64,000 nt of DNA from an uncultured Desulfovibrio sp. (lineage in GTDB: Bacteria > Desulfobacterota > Desulfovibrionia > Desulfovibrionales > Desulfovibrionaceae): NCBI GenBank assembly GCA_913063155.1, contig CAJXYU010000001.1, positions 372,001 through 436,000 of the forward strand, written 5' to 3'. Of this stretch, positions 28,904 to 37,274 are shown piece by piece. The notes under the pieces were generated by a model that worked only from the letters and a program-made list of their open reading frames with translations, was not told where the DNA came from and ran no database searches. How positions within the stretch are numbered: position 1 is the first letter of the stretch; every line of letters begins with the position of its first letter. The translations under genes were made by a program, and so were the position numbers.

Positions 28904-29659
28904 ATGATCCGTTGGGTCCTCACGGCATTGATGACCATATCCATGACCATGCCGGTCATGGCGGGCCAGAAATTCCTCGTTGGAGTGGAGGATATCCGTT
29001 ACTACCCGCAATCCTCCACCAACAACGGAATCTACACGGGATACGGCCGGGCCGTGCTTGACGAATTCGCCCGCAGCCGGGGTTACGAATTCGAATACGT
29101 TCCCTTGCCCGTACTGAGACTGTTCGACCGCTTCTTTCAGACCGACGAACTGGATTTCAAGTACCCGGACAATCCGGAATGGCAACGCTCCCTGCGCCCG
29201 GTCAGGGGAATCTGGTACAGCGACCAGATCTCGGAAGCCTACGACGGGGTCATGGTCCTGCCTCTGCGCAAAACCATGAAGGTGGCCCACTTGCGCGTCC
29301 TCGGCACGGTGCGGGGCTTCACGGCCACCAAGTACGGGCACCTCATCGAATCCGGACAGGTCGAGCTCATTTACACGGACGATTACCTGTCCCTCATCCG
29401 GTTGGTGCTTCAGGGAAGGGTGGACGGAGGCTTCGGCTGCCTCGCAGTTGCCCGGTACAACCTCGAACATATGGAGCGGTCATCGGAAGCCCTTACATTG
29501 GCCCCCAATTTGCCGTATACAAGGGTCGGCTACCGCCTCTCCACGCGGAAGCATCCCGCAATAATCCGGGAACTGAACGAATACCTGCAAAAAAACAAGG
29601 AACGACTCAAGCTGCTCCTGGACCGTTACGGACTGGGCAGACGAATCAGAAAACCTTAA
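28904..29659 (+). CDS. Periplasmic solute-binding protein (SBP_bac_3-like)
   Basis: A 251-residue exported protein with a signal peptide (MIRWVLTALMTISMTMPVMAG). The fold is that of family-3 amino-acid binding proteins: VGVEDIRYYPQ at the first strand, GYGRAVLDEFARSRGYEFEYV, and the hinge FTATKYG...LQGRVDGGFG. No ABC permease or ATPase lies nearby, which is common for stand-alone members in Desulfovibrio-type genomes that may serve signalling or unknown transport. The start follows AGGAGAGAAG. The last 33 codons are copied downstream by a tandem duplication. Confidence 0.82.
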   Translation: MIRWVLTALMTISMTMPVMAGQKFLVGVEDIRYYPQSSTNNGIYTGYGRAVLDEFARSRGYEFEYVPLPVLRLFDRFFQTDELDFKYPDNPEWQRSLRPVRGIWYSDQISEAYDGVMVLPLRKTMKVAHLRVLGTVRGFTATKYGHLIESGQVELIYTDDYLSLIRLVLQGRVDGGFGCLAVARYNLEHMERSSEALTLAPNLPYTRVGYRLSTRKHPAIIRELNEYLQKNKERLKLLLDRYGLGRRIRKP

Positions 29660-30290
29660 TCAGGCGGCCCTGCCGCACCCTGCTTTCCATAAATCATTCA
29701 TCGGAGACACCCATGAAACGAGTAATCCTCTTGCTTATGCTATGCCTGTGCCTTGGTTGCGCCAAACCCGGCCCAAAGCCCGGCCATCGAAGAAAAACTG
29801 CTCCTCACCCCGCGCCCAAGGTGCAGTCGAAGCCGCGCCCAAGAGCCGAGGCGGAAACCATGTCCCCCACTTCCGTGGCCGTCTACGCCTTGGCCGATCA
29901 GGTCAAAGCGGAAACACCTCGAGATAATCCTGGGACTGAATGAACACCTGAAAAGGACAAGGAACGACTCGAGCTGCTCCTGGACCGTTACGGACTGGGC
30001 AGACGAATCAGAAAACCTTAACCAGACGGCCCTGCCGCACCCTGCTTTCCATAAATCATTCATCGGAGACACCCATGAAACGAGTGATCCTCTTGCTTAT
30101 GCTATGCCTGTGCCTTGGTTGCGCCAAGCCCGGCCCACAATCCAAACGTCATGAAAAAACGGCTCCTCACCCCGCGCCCAAGGTGCAGCCGAAGCCGCGT
30201 CCAAAAGCCGAGGCGGAAACCATATCCCCCACCTCCGTGGCCGTCTACGACCTGATCGATCGGCAGTGGAACGTGGACCACAACGATCGC
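29561..30290 (+). repeat. Tandem duplication, unit about 362 bp
   Basis: Copy A runs about 29561-29923, copy B from 29924. Both hold the 3' end of the solute-binding gene, the intergenic spacer and the 5' end of a class D beta-lactamase gene. CCCATGAAACGAGT of copy A (29711) recurs in copy B (30073), an offset of 362 bp, and TTACGGACTGGGCAGACGAA is identical in both. Copies differ by scattered substitutions and a 1-bp indel, so the event is not very recent. Confidence 0.9.
29713..29943 (+). pseudogene. Truncated copy of the class D beta-lactamase 5' end
   Basis: This 76-codon frame starts with the same lipoprotein signal (MKRVILLLMLCLCLGC) and Pro/Lys-rich linker as the full gene at 30075, then leaves homology after TSVAVYALADQ where the duplication joint returns to the solute-binding gene. 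It lacks the whole catalytic domain. If translated, it would make only a small lipoprotein. A degraded tail of the solute-binding gene follows at 29944-30021. Confidence 0.85.
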
Positions 30291-30911
30291 GCCTCCGAGG
30301 CCTTTCTGCCCGCCTCCACTTTCAAGGTCCTCCATACGCTCATAGCCTTACAGTCCGGCGTGGTCAAAAAGGACGAGGTCTTCAAGTGGGACGGCGTGAA
30401 ACGCAAATACGCGCCGTGGAACCAGGACCTGAGCCTGGAGCAGGCCTTCCGCTATTCCGCCATATGGGTCTACCAGCGTATCGCGAAACGCATCGGCAAG
30501 GAGCGCATGCAGAACTACGTGGACCTGGTGGGGTACGGCAACGGCGACATCGGCGGTCGCCTGGATTCCTTCTGGCTGGACGGCAGGCTGCGCATCACCT
30601 CGCGCCAGCAGATATGGTTCCTCAAGCAACTCTACAAAGGCACCCTGCCATTTTCCAAGGGACACATGGACTTCGTGAAACGGATCATGCGCCGGGACAG
30701 CGGCAAAGACTGGGTCATGCGCGCCAAGTCCGGCTGGGCTCAAAGGGTCAACCCCCAGGTGGGCTGGCTCGTGGGCTGGGTGGAAAAAGACGACAACGCC
30801 TGGTTTTTCGCCACCAACGTGCGGATCGACGAACGGAAGGACGCCGCCAAGCGCTACGAACTGACCATGGCCCGGCTCACGGAACTGGGCGTCATCCCCG
30901 CGAAAAAGTAA
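30075..30911 (+). CDS. Class D (OXA-type) beta-lactamase, lipoprotein
   Basis: A 278-residue protein. A lipobox signal (MLCLCLGC) is followed by a Pro/Lys-rich linker of about 40 residues and the penicillin-recognising fold. The class D signatures are in order: PASTFK (nucleophile Ser and carbamylatable Lys), SAIWVY (the S-x-V position), YGNGD (the YGN box), W-x-DG-x-L-x-IT before the last helix, and AKSGW (KSG). It hydrolyses beta-lactams through an acyl-Ser. The lipobox suggests anchoring to a membrane facing the periplasm. It is preceded by a truncated copy of its own start. Such genes are usually chromosomal and intrinsic in this group. Confidence 0.9.
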   Translation: MKRVILLLMLCLCLGCAKPGPQSKRHEKTAPHPAPKVQPKPRPKAEAETISPTSVAVYDLIDRQWNVDHNDRASEAFLPASTFKVLHTLIALQSGVVKKDEVFKWDGVKRKYAPWNQDLSLEQAFRYSAIWVYQRIAKRIGKERMQNYVDLVGYGNGDIGGRLDSFWLDGRLRITSRQQIWFLKQLYKGTLPFSKGHMDFVKRIMRRDSGKDWVMRAKSGWAQRVNPQVGWLVGWVEKDDNAWFFATNVRIDERKDAAKRYELTMARLTELGVIPAKK

Positions 30912-30984
30912 CGGAAAAGAGCTTGGAACCCGGACCGCTCTGCGCTATTTTGCAGCGTCAAAAATATAATTATCGGAGTGTACC

Positions 30985-32169
30985 ATGACCGTCATGCCCA
31001 AGGGCTTCCGCTTCGCAGCAGTCGAGGCCAACCTGAAATACAGCGGCCGCACCGATCTGGCCATGATCGCCAGCGACACGCCCGCCTCAACCGCAGGCGT
31101 GTTCACCACCAACAAATTCCAGGCAGCGCCCGTTCTGCAGTGCCGGGCCATGTTGGAGCGTTCGCGAAAGCATTCCGCATTTCTCACGAATGCGGGATCG
31201 GCCAATGCCTGCACCGGCGACGAAGGCATGCGGAACTGCCGCGAAACCCTGAACATGGCGGCCGAAGCCACGGGTGTTCCGGCCGACGAAATCCTTCCGG
31301 CCTCCACGGGCGTCATCGGCATGCAGTTCGACATGGACAAATGGCGCGCAGCCATGCCCGCTCTGGCGGAGAGTCTCGGCAAATCGGCCCCCGAGGACGT
31401 ATCCGAGGCCATCATGACCACGGACACCCGCCCCAAGCTGGTCTCCACGTCCGTGGAGCTGTCCGGCGGCGAGGTACGCCTGCTGGGCATGTGCAAGGGC
31501 GCGGGAATGATCAGCCCGAACATGGCCACCCTGCTGGCCTTTGTCTGCTGCGACGCGGACGTCGATCCCCTACGCTGGCAGGAAATCTTCGAATACTGTG
31601 CGGACAACAGCTTCAACCGCGTCACCGTGGACGGCGACACCAGCACCAATGACACCTACATGGGCCTGGCCAACGGCGCATCCGGAGTCAGGGCCGAAAC
31701 CGAGGAAGACCTGCGCACCCTGTGCGACGTGCTGCTGCGCATCTCCCAGGAACTGGCCTACATGATCGTTGAGGACGCCGAGGGCGGCACCAAGGTGGCC
31801 CGTATCGAGGTCAAGGGCGCGCGCGACGAAATCGATGCCGAACTGGTGGCCCGGGCTATCGGCGCTTCCCCTCTGGTCAAAACAGCCCTGTTCGGTTGCG
31901 ACGCCAACTGGGGCCGCATCATGTGCGCGGCGGGCTACTCCGGCGCAGAGTTCGATCCCGGGGCCGTGAGCCTGGACATCGGCGGCATCCGCATCTTTGA
32001 AAAAGGCATGCCCGTTCCAGGTGACATGGACGCCCTGCTGGAGCCGGTCATGAACGAGGTGGACATTCCCATCACCGTGACCCTGGGCAGCGGCCCGGGC
32101 ACGGCGTCCCTGCTGGCTTCGGACCTGACCAAGGAATACGTGGAAATCAACGCCGATTACCGGAGCTGA
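30985..32169 (+). CDS. argJ: Bifunctional ornithine acetyltransferase / N-acetylglutamate synthase
   Basis: The 394-residue precursor cuts itself into two chains at the Ala-Thr bond of NMATLLAF (near residue 179), making Thr the nucleophile. It transfers the acetyl group from N-acetylornithine to glutamate and, in bifunctional members, also uses acetyl-CoA. Further family marks: TNKFQAAPV at the start, GSANACTG, PASTGVIG, DGDTSTNDT and GCDANWGRI, and a C-terminus ending in YVEINADYRS. The start follows CGGAGTG. A 4-OT tautomerase gene begins 4 bp after. It supplies the arginine pathway. Confidence 0.95.
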   Translation: MTVMPKGFRFAAVEANLKYSGRTDLAMIASDTPASTAGVFTTNKFQAAPVLQCRAMLERSRKHSAFLTNAGSANACTGDEGMRNCRETLNMAAEATGVPADEILPASTGVIGMQFDMDKWRAAMPALAESLGKSAPEDVSEAIMTTDTRPKLVSTSVELSGGEVRLLGMCKGAGMISPNMATLLAFVCCDADVDPLRWQEIFEYCADNSFNRVTVDGDTSTNDTYMGLANGASGVRAETEEDLRTLCDVLLRISQELAYMIVEDAEGGTKVARIEVKGARDEIDAELVARAIGASPLVKTALFGCDANWGRIMCAAGYSGAEFDPGAVSLDIGGIRIFEKGMPVPGDMDALLEPVMNEVDIPITVTLGSGPGTASLLASDLTKEYVEINADYRS

Positions 32170-32172
32170 ACA

Positions 32173-32373
32173 ATGCCCATACTCACAATGAAGACATGGT
32201 CCGGCATCACCGAGGACCAGAAACGCGACATGGTGGAGACATTTACCCGCGAATCCTGCCGCATCCTGGACTGCAAACAGGAACACGTCATGATCGTCAT
32301 CGAAGAGGTGGATCGGGGCAACTGGGGACTGGAAGGCGGCCTCGCCAAGGACCTTTACCCGAAAAAGAAATAA
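32173..32373 (+). CDS. 4-oxalocrotonate tautomerase family protein
   Basis: A 66-residue protein of the tautomerase superfamily. After removal of the initiator Met, Pro1 (MPILTMKTW) is the expected catalytic base. The pattern GITEDQKRDMVETFTRESCRIL, the HVMIVIEEVDRGNWGLEG strand and the length fit 4-OT/DmpI enzymes, which isomerise unsaturated keto acids. It is translated directly after argJ (3-bp gap), though a link to arginine synthesis is not obvious. The physiological substrate is unknown. A terminator follows. Confidence 0.87.
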   Translation: MPILTMKTWSGITEDQKRDMVETFTRESCRILDCKQEHVMIVIEEVDRGNWGLEGGLAKDLYPKKK

Positions 32374-32410
32374 ACTGCGCACCACACGCAGACACCGATT
32401 CCGTTTGCCT

Positions 32411-32449
32411 GGCCGCTCCGGGAGTTCCCCTGGGCGGCCTTCTTTTTTT
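32411..32449 (+). terminator. Terminator after argJ-tautomerase unit
   Basis: GGCCGC and GCGGCC flank an inner C/G-rich stem, followed by TTCTTTTTTTGG. It lies about 38 bp past the tautomerase stop. Confidence 0.85.
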
Positions 32450-32474
32450 GGCGACGGCATACGCTTGATCGGCG

Positions 32475-32506
32475 CAAAACAAAGGGCGCCCCGAACAGGG
32501 CGCCCT
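32475..32506 (-). terminator. Terminator of ridA transcript
   Basis: On the minus strand AGGGCGCC and GGCGCCCT pair over an 8-base loop and are followed by TTTGTTTTGC. It lies 18 bp past the ridA stop. Confidence 0.8.
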
Positions 32507-32523
32507 GGCGATGGTCCGGTTGT

Positions 32524-32901
32524 CTACTTCACGGCGATCAGCTCGATTTCCACAAGGGCGTCCTTGGGCAATGCGGCCACCTGATACGCCGCCCGTGCCG
32601 GGCAGTCGCTTTCGAAGAACTCCGCATAGACCTCGTTCATGGGAACAAAATCCTTGATGTCCTTCAGGAGCACGGTGGTCTTGACCACCTTGTCCAGTCC
32701 GCTGCCGGCCGCTTCGAGAATGGCCTTTGCATTGGTCAGGGCCTGGCGAGTCTGTTCCTGGACGCCGCCCTCGCGGAATTCCATGGTTGCGGGGTCCAGC
32801 GGCAACTGGCCGGAGACGAAGATGAGGTTGGCGGCGGCCACGGCCTGGGAATAGGGGCCGATGGCGGCGGGGGCGTTGTCGGTGCTGATGATCTCTTTCA
32901 T
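32524..32901 (-). CDS. ridA: RidA, reactive imine/enamine deaminase
   Basis: A 125-residue canonical RidA. It keeps the catalytic Arg in [13 protein letters not shown] and the Glu in VEIELIAVK, together with [10 protein letters not shown] near the start. It removes 2-aminoacrylate and related PLP-enzyme by-products before they inactivate other enzymes. Its place is telling: it starts 3 bp after the 40-residue MetS-like gene, downstream of tnaA, a PLP beta-lyase that itself makes 2-aminoacrylate from Trp or Ser. The operon would thus couple production and disposal of that intermediate. Confidence 0.92.
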   Translation of the reverse strand: MKEIISTDNAPAAIGPYSQAVAAANLIFVSGQLPLDPATMEFREGGVQEQTRQALTNAKAILEAAGSGLDKVVKTTVLLKDIKDFVPMNEVYAEFFESDCPARAAYQVAALPKDALVEIELIAVK

Positions 32902-32904
32902 TGA

Positions 32905-33027
32905 TTACTCCGGAACGCTTACACGTTCATTTTCGATTTTGAGAGCGATGCTCAGGCAGACCAGCAGGCCGCCCCAGACAAGGGCGCAACCAACGGTCAT
33001 CATTGTGATGGCGGATGTACTCATCAT
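32905..33027 (-). CDS. MetS-like small subunit of an NSS transporter
   Basis: A 40-residue protein with one transmembrane helix: MMSTSAITMMTVGCALVWGG, then a short hydrophobic run and a polar tail ending in SVPE. The ATG at 33027 shares one base with the carrier's stop (TAATG) and follows GGAGG. Small subunits of this type are known beside NSS carriers (MetS with MetP in corynebacteria, where both are needed for methionine/alanine uptake). It links the carrier and ridA genes in one transcript. Confidence 0.75.
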   Translation of the reverse strand: MMSTSAITMMTVGCALVWGGLLVCLSIALKIENERVSVPE

Positions 33028-34538
33028 TAGTTGTATCCTCCTGCCGGGCATGCTCCCGGGACTTCATTGCGCCAGGGACGGCGCATAAACAAAGCTGCCA
33101 CGATGACCATGCCGATGGCAACAGTCCATCCGAAAGCGAAAACCGCATCGGCAGGATAGCCGCCGTAGGGCCGGGCAAGCTCGTCGATGATGTTCCTGAC
33201 GATCATGTATCCAAGCACGGCCGGGGTCAGGAACTTGATGCAGTATTCCCACCACACGCCGATCTTGAAATCGGAATATCGGTTCACTTCCGCGCGCATC
33301 CTGGCCGCGTTGTAGAACCAGCCCAGGATGAAGGCCTCCAGCAGGCCGCAGGCGGCGATGCCGTAGTTGCCCACGAAATGGTCCACGATGTCCAGGATGA
33401 GCACGCCCGCGCCCGTGGTGTACAGGGACGAGCCCGCAAACCCGAGGATGGACACGATGGTGATCAGCTTGGGCCGGGATATGTCGAACTTGTCCAGGGC
33501 CGAGCAGCAGAAGGACTCGAGCATGGAAATGCTGGAGGAAAGCCCGGCGATGAACAAGCAGAAGAAAAACATGAACCCGATGAAACTCTTGGCGAACGGC
33601 ATCTGGGAAATGGCCTGCGGGAAGGCCACGAAGGCGATGCCCGGGCCGCCCTTGGCCACCTCGGTGAAGTCCACGCCCATGGAATGGGCCACGAACCCCA
33701 GGGTGCTGAACACGGTGATACCCGCGATGAGGTCGAAGCTGGAATTGGCCAGCACGGTCATGAAGGCGTTGTTCACGATGTCGGATTTCTTGGGCAGATA
33801 GCTGGAATAGGCGATCATGACGCCCACCCCCAGGGTGGCCGAGAAAAAGACCTGGGCATAGGCGGCCACCCAGACCTTGGCTTCCAGCAGGATGCTGAAG
33901 TCGGGCCTGAACAAGTAATTCAGGCCCACGGAAGCCCCTTCCAGGGTCAGGCCGCGGATCATGAAGCAGATCATGAGCACCAGCAACAGCGGCGTGAAAA
34001 TGCGCGAGGCTTTTTCAATGCCGCCGGAAATGCCGTTCTTGGTGATGAACCAGTTGGCGAACCAGACGATGACCGTGGCGCCCAGGATGCCCCAGTTGAC
34101 GCCGCCCAGGTTGAACGGGCTGTCCGAGACGTTGAGGAAATCCACGCCGAAGAACTTGCCCGGGTTGTCGCCCCAGCTCAGGTCCAGGGAAAAGACCATG
34201 TAGTTGAGGCTCCAGGCGACGATGGAGGAGTAGAACATCATGACCAGCAGCGGGATCATGACCTGCCACCAGCCGAGCCACTCGAACTTGCGGTTCAACC
34301 GGGAAAAGGAATAGGCCGCCCCGCCGCGCATGCGGCTCCCGAATCCGTATTCCAGGATCATCAATGGGATGCCCGCGGTGAGCAAGGCGAAAAAATATGG
34401 GAGGAGGAACGCGCCTCCGCCGTTGTTATAGGCCTGGAAGGGAAATCTCCACAGGTTCCCGAGGCCGATGGCGGCGCCCACGGAAGCGAAGATGAACCCC
34501 TTCCGCGAGATCCACTGGTCTCTGTTGTCCTGACTCAT
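33027..34538 (-). CDS. NSS-family sodium:amino acid symporter
   Basis: A 503-residue LeuT-fold carrier with about 12 helices. The first helix holds the sodium and substrate site (FIFASVGAAIGLGNLWRFPF), followed by NGGGAFLLPYF. The long second half ends in a cytoplasmic Arg-rich tail. The gene lies 67 bp after tnaA in the same direction and is followed by a MetS-like subunit, so tryptophan (or another aromatic or neutral amino acid) is the most likely substrate; TnaT carriers of the same family feed tryptophanase in other bacteria. The start follows GGAGGCG. Confidence 0.9.
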   Translation of the reverse strand: MSQDNRDQWISRKGFIFASVGAAIGLGNLWRFPFQAYNNGGGAFLLPYFFALLTAGIPLMILEYGFGSRMRGGAAYSFSRLNRKFEWLGWWQVMIPLLVMMFYSSIVAWSLNYMVFSLDLSWGDNPGKFFGVDFLNVSDSPFNLGGVNWGILGATVIVWFANWFITKNGISGGIEKASRIFTPLLLVLMICFMIRGLTLEGASVGLNYLFRPDFSILLEAKVWVAAYAQVFFSATLGVGVMIAYSSYLPKKSDIVNNAFMTVLANSSFDLIAGITVFSTLGFVAHSMGVDFTEVAKGGPGIAFVAFPQAISQMPFAKSFIGFMFFFCLFIAGLSSSISMLESFCCSALDKFDISRPKLITIVSILGFAGSSLYTTGAGVLILDIVDHFVGNYGIAACGLLEAFILGWFYNAARMRAEVNRYSDFKIGVWWEYCIKFLTPAVLGYMIVRNIIDELARPYGGYPADAVFAFGWTVAIGMVIVAALFMRRPWRNEVPGACPAGGYN

Positions 34539-34605
34539 GAAAACGCCTCCACGTTGTATGGTAAAAAAAGGGCATGGCCGTTTCAGCCACGCCCAAATGA
34601 TTACT

Positions 34606-35991
34606 CTAGTTGGCGACAGGCTCCAGACGCGCGGTGAAATGGCGCAGTATCCTGGGCTCGTAAGTGAAGTCGTACCCGGTGATGCGCTCGGCGCGATTCC
34701 TGATGTTGATGAGCGAGTCGGCGATCACGTCCATGTGATTGTAGGTGTACACACGGCGGGGAATGGTCAGGCGAAGCAACTCCATGGGAGAAGCCTGCTG
34801 CTGCCCGGTCTCGGGGTCGCGGCCCAACAGCAGGGAGCCGATCTCGACGCCGCGGACGCCGCCCTCAATGTACAGCTCATTGGCCAGGGCATGGGCCGGA
34901 AACTGTTCGGCCGGAATGTGCGGCAGCAGACGCTTGGCATCCACGAACACGGCGTGCCCACCGGTAGGATACTGGATGGGAACGCCACCGTCCAGAAGGC
35001 GATCACCCAAATATTTCACTTGGTTGATACGGTAGCCCAGATAGTCTTCCTCGGTGCCCTCGTACAGGCCGCGGGCCAGGCACTCCATGTCGCGCCCAGC
35101 CAGACCGCCGTAGGTGGGAAAGCCTTCCAAGGGCACGGTCATGGCCTGGCAGGTATTGAAGAGTTCCTCGTCGTCCTTGAAGCAGAGCAGGCCGCCGATG
35201 TTCACCAGGGGGTCCTTCTTGGCGCTGACCGTGGTACCGTCACCGTAGGAGAACATTTCCCGGATGATCGCGCGCACGCTCTTGTCGGCGTAACCTTCTT
35301 CGCGCTGCTGCACGAAATAGGCGTTTTCAGCGAAACGGGCGGAGTCGAAGAACATGCGCACGCCATGTTTCTTTGCGCAGGCGTGAACCTCCCTGACGTT
35401 CCGCATGGAAACCGGCTGGCCTCCTGCGGAGTTGCAGGTGATGGTCACCAGGATGAAGGCGATGTTCCCGGCTCCCTTTTCGGTGATGAAGGCGTCCATC
35501 CTCTCCACATCGAAGTTGCCTTTGAACGGGTGATACGTCTCGGTATCGAAGGCTTCCTCGATGACGAAATTGCGGGCCCGGCCCCCCGCCAGTTCGATGT
35601 GAGCCTTGGTGGTGTCGAAATGCATGTTGCCGAGTACGAACTGCCCATTCCCGATGAGCTGGGGAAAAAGCACCTGCTCCGCGCCGCGGCCCTGGTGGGT
35701 GGGAATGGTGTACTTGTAACCGAAGACCTCCCGGACGGCGTCGGCCAGATGATAATAGTTGCGGCTGCCGGCATAGGCTTCGTCGCCCAGCATGAGGCCC
35801 GCCCACTGGGTATCGCTCATGGCGCCCGTTCCCGAGTCGGTCAGCAGGTCGATGTAGACCTCTTCGGACTTGAGCAGGAACGGGTTGTACCCGGCGCGGG
35901 CCAGAGCCCGCACGCGCTCTTCGCGGGAAATCATGCTCAGGGGTTCAACCATCTTTATCTTGAACGGTTCTGCCAGATGTGCGTTGGACAT
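34606..35991 (-). CDS. tnaA: Tryptophanase (tryptophan indole-lyase)
   Basis: A 461-residue PLP enzyme that splits tryptophan into indole, pyruvate and ammonia. The PLP-Lys motif is [13 protein letters not shown]. Other landmarks: [47 protein letters not shown] and the C-terminal [10 protein letters not shown]. It differs from tyrosine phenol-lyase at two diagnostic sites: Asp in NMHFDTTK (Thr in TPL) and Ile in GVRGVEIGS where TPL has the Arg that binds the phenol ring. The ATG at 35991 is preferred, since AGGAG is then 7-8 bp ahead; ATG 35997 is the alternative. Divergent regulator upstream. Confidence 0.93.
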   Translation of the reverse strand: MSNAHLAEPFKIKMVEPLSMISREERVRALARAGYNPFLLKSEEVYIDLLTDSGTGAMSDTQWAGLMLGDEAYAGSRNYYHLADAVREVFGYKYTIPTHQGRGAEQVLFPQLIGNGQFVLGNMHFDTTKAHIELAGGRARNFVIEEAFDTETYHPFKGNFDVERMDAFITEKGAGNIAFILVTITCNSAGGQPVSMRNVREVHACAKKHGVRMFFDSARFAENAYFVQQREEGYADKSVRAIIREMFSYGDGTTVSAKKDPLVNIGGLLCFKDDEELFNTCQAMTVPLEGFPTYGGLAGRDMECLARGLYEGTEEDYLGYRINQVKYLGDRLLDGGVPIQYPTGGHAVFVDAKRLLPHIPAEQFPAHALANELYIEGGVRGVEIGSLLLGRDPETGQQQASPMELLRLTIPRRVYTYNHMDVIADSLINIRNRAERITGYDFTYEPRILRHFTARLEPVAN

Positions 35992-36046
35992 TTCCATGCT
36001 CCTGATAGGTGCTCTTGCTGCCTTTCGGCTTGGTGAAACTTTTCTC

Positions 36047-36083
36047 GTTCCCCGTTCCATGGGACCGGCCCATGAAAGGGAAC
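36047..36083 (-). promoter_or_regulatory. Leader hairpin in the tnaA 5' untranslated region
   Basis: In the minus-strand leader two nested stems form: GTTCCC with GGGAAC outside and ATGGG with CCCAT inside. There is no T-run. It lies about 55 bp before the tnaA start and could influence translation or transcription, but no Trp-rich leader peptide or boxA-like pause site could be assigned with confidence. Confidence 0.35.
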
Positions 36084-36132
36084 TTGGATGAAATCATACA
36101 TCAAAAAAAACACCGCGCAAGAAAAAGTCTAA

Positions 36133-36161
36133 ATATTACAAAGTCTTATTTGGCTTTTCAA
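36133..36161 (-). promoter_or_regulatory. tnaA promoter
   Basis: On the minus strand TTGAAA (36161-36156), a 17-bp spacer and TAATAT (36138-36133): close to the sigma-70 consensus. It predicts a leader of about 135 nt. Confidence 0.65.
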
Positions 36162-36166
36162 CTTCT

Positions 36167-36181
36167 TTCAAAATCTTTGAA
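36167..36181. promoter_or_regulatory. Inverted repeat next to the tnaA -35 box
   Basis: TTCAAA-ATC-TTTGAA, a perfect 6-3-6 repeat that ends 6 bp upstream of the tnaA -35 box. It lies between the divergent tnaA and regulator promoters, where a regulator bound there could activate tnaA. Confidence 0.5.
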
Positions 36182-36188
36182 CAAAGTG

Positions 36189-36216
36189 TTGCGGCACATT
36201 GCAAAAATCATATAGA
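36189..36216 (+). promoter_or_regulatory. Candidate promoter of the HTH regulator
   Basis: TTGCGG, a 16-bp spacer and TATAGA, 31 bp before the regulator start. A moderate match. Confidence 0.45.
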
Positions 36217-36246
36217 CAAGCAGAAAAGAAATTTCGGAGGAAGGTC

Positions 36247-37179
36247 ATGGCCAACAGAGGCCTGGACGACATTTCAAGATTCGAAAGCAAGGTGCAGTTC
36301 GCGCTCATGGCGCTGCCCATCTCCGATGTGGTGCGCATCGTCCGCGAGGAATTCGGAAACAACCTGACGTCCGTCACGTTGGAATCCTGGAAGGCCGGGC
36401 GCAACCGGCCGAGCCGGGCCAAGCTCTCACTGTTCAGCCGCGCTCTGGGATTGCGGCTGGAGGACTTCTATGAGGATTTCCACGGATTCGTGGACATTCT
36501 GGCCGACAGGCTGGGCATTTCTGACCGCGACAGGGAGATCTACCTCAAGCGCATCGAGGAGCGCAGGTCCGGCAGCGTGAAGCTCGAGGTTTTTTCCCGA
36601 GTGGACAACGACTACACCCAGCGGCTGTTCGCCAAGATCGGGGGCAACTACATCCTCTACAACCACTCGGTGAACAACACGGCCGAGGTGGACCAGACCC
36701 TGATCTCGATCGAATGCACCTGCCATCCCTTCATCCGCGTCACGGCCGGGAGCGTGCGCGACGACGGACACCTGACCACCTACCAGGGGAGGCTCTTCCC
36801 GGTACGCTCCAACCTGCACATCGTCATGGAAACCGGAGAGACGCACCACGACGAGGTGGTCATGATCGTGACCAACAACCCGGTGCACCAGGGCGGCAAG
36901 GTGCGATTCCTGTACGGCATCATCCTGTCCGGCTCCGAGGACTTCGTGTCCCATCCGTCCGCCGCACGCGTGTTCATGGAAAAGATGCCCGAGGGCATGA
37001 GCGCCGACCAGGTGCTGGACAAAATACGCGCCACAGGCCAGGAGCAGATTTCCTCCTACTGCCGCAAGCTGGTTTCCAACGACATCAACCACGGGGACGG
37101 CCAGTACGTGCTGCGGGCCGAGCAGTTGAACATAGCCTACGCCCAGGGATTGATGAATGAGGATAATGGAGCGGAATAG
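36247..37179 (+). CDS. HTH (XRE-like) regulator divergent from tnaA
   Basis: A 310-residue protein. The N-terminal 80 residues form an XRE-like HTH (VVRIVREEFGNNLTSVTLESWKAGRNRPSRAKLSLFSRALGL). The C-terminal 200 residues are a mixed alpha/beta domain that I do not recognise; they contain ECTCHPFIRVTAG and a His-rich strand (METGETHHDEVVMIV). GGAGGAAGG precedes ATG 36247. Since it faces tnaA across a shared region with an inverted repeat, the likely job is control of tryptophan use, with the C-terminal domain sensing Trp, indole or another ligand. That is inference from position. Confidence 0.7.
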   Translation: MANRGLDDISRFESKVQFALMALPISDVVRIVREEFGNNLTSVTLESWKAGRNRPSRAKLSLFSRALGLRLEDFYEDFHGFVDILADRLGISDRDREIYLKRIEERRSGSVKLEVFSRVDNDYTQRLFAKIGGNYILYNHSVNNTAEVDQTLISIECTCHPFIRVTAGSVRDDGHLTTYQGRLFPVRSNLHIVMETGETHHDEVVMIVTNNPVHQGGKVRFLYGIILSGSEDFVSHPSAARVFMEKMPEGMSADQVLDKIRATGQEQISSYCRKLVSNDINHGDGQYVLRAEQLNIAYAQGLMNEDNGAE

Positions 37180-37274
37180 GCCTTATTCGAAACGTTCGCC
37201 GGAAAGCAGGCCATGCTCAATGAAAAGTATGTACGGGCAGCCGTCGCGTTTCCCTTGGTGAAAGCTCGGAAACG

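Noticed and set aside
33015-34637. 540-codon open frame opposite the NSS carrier
   Set aside because: Highly charged His/Gly/Glu composition, mirrored from a membrane protein; no support for a gene.
35955-36101. TnaC-like leader peptide before tnaA
   Set aside because: A 48-codon frame with three Trp begins at 36101 but overlaps the tnaA start, has no ribosome site and lacks the Trp-Asp-Pro arrangement of TnaC.
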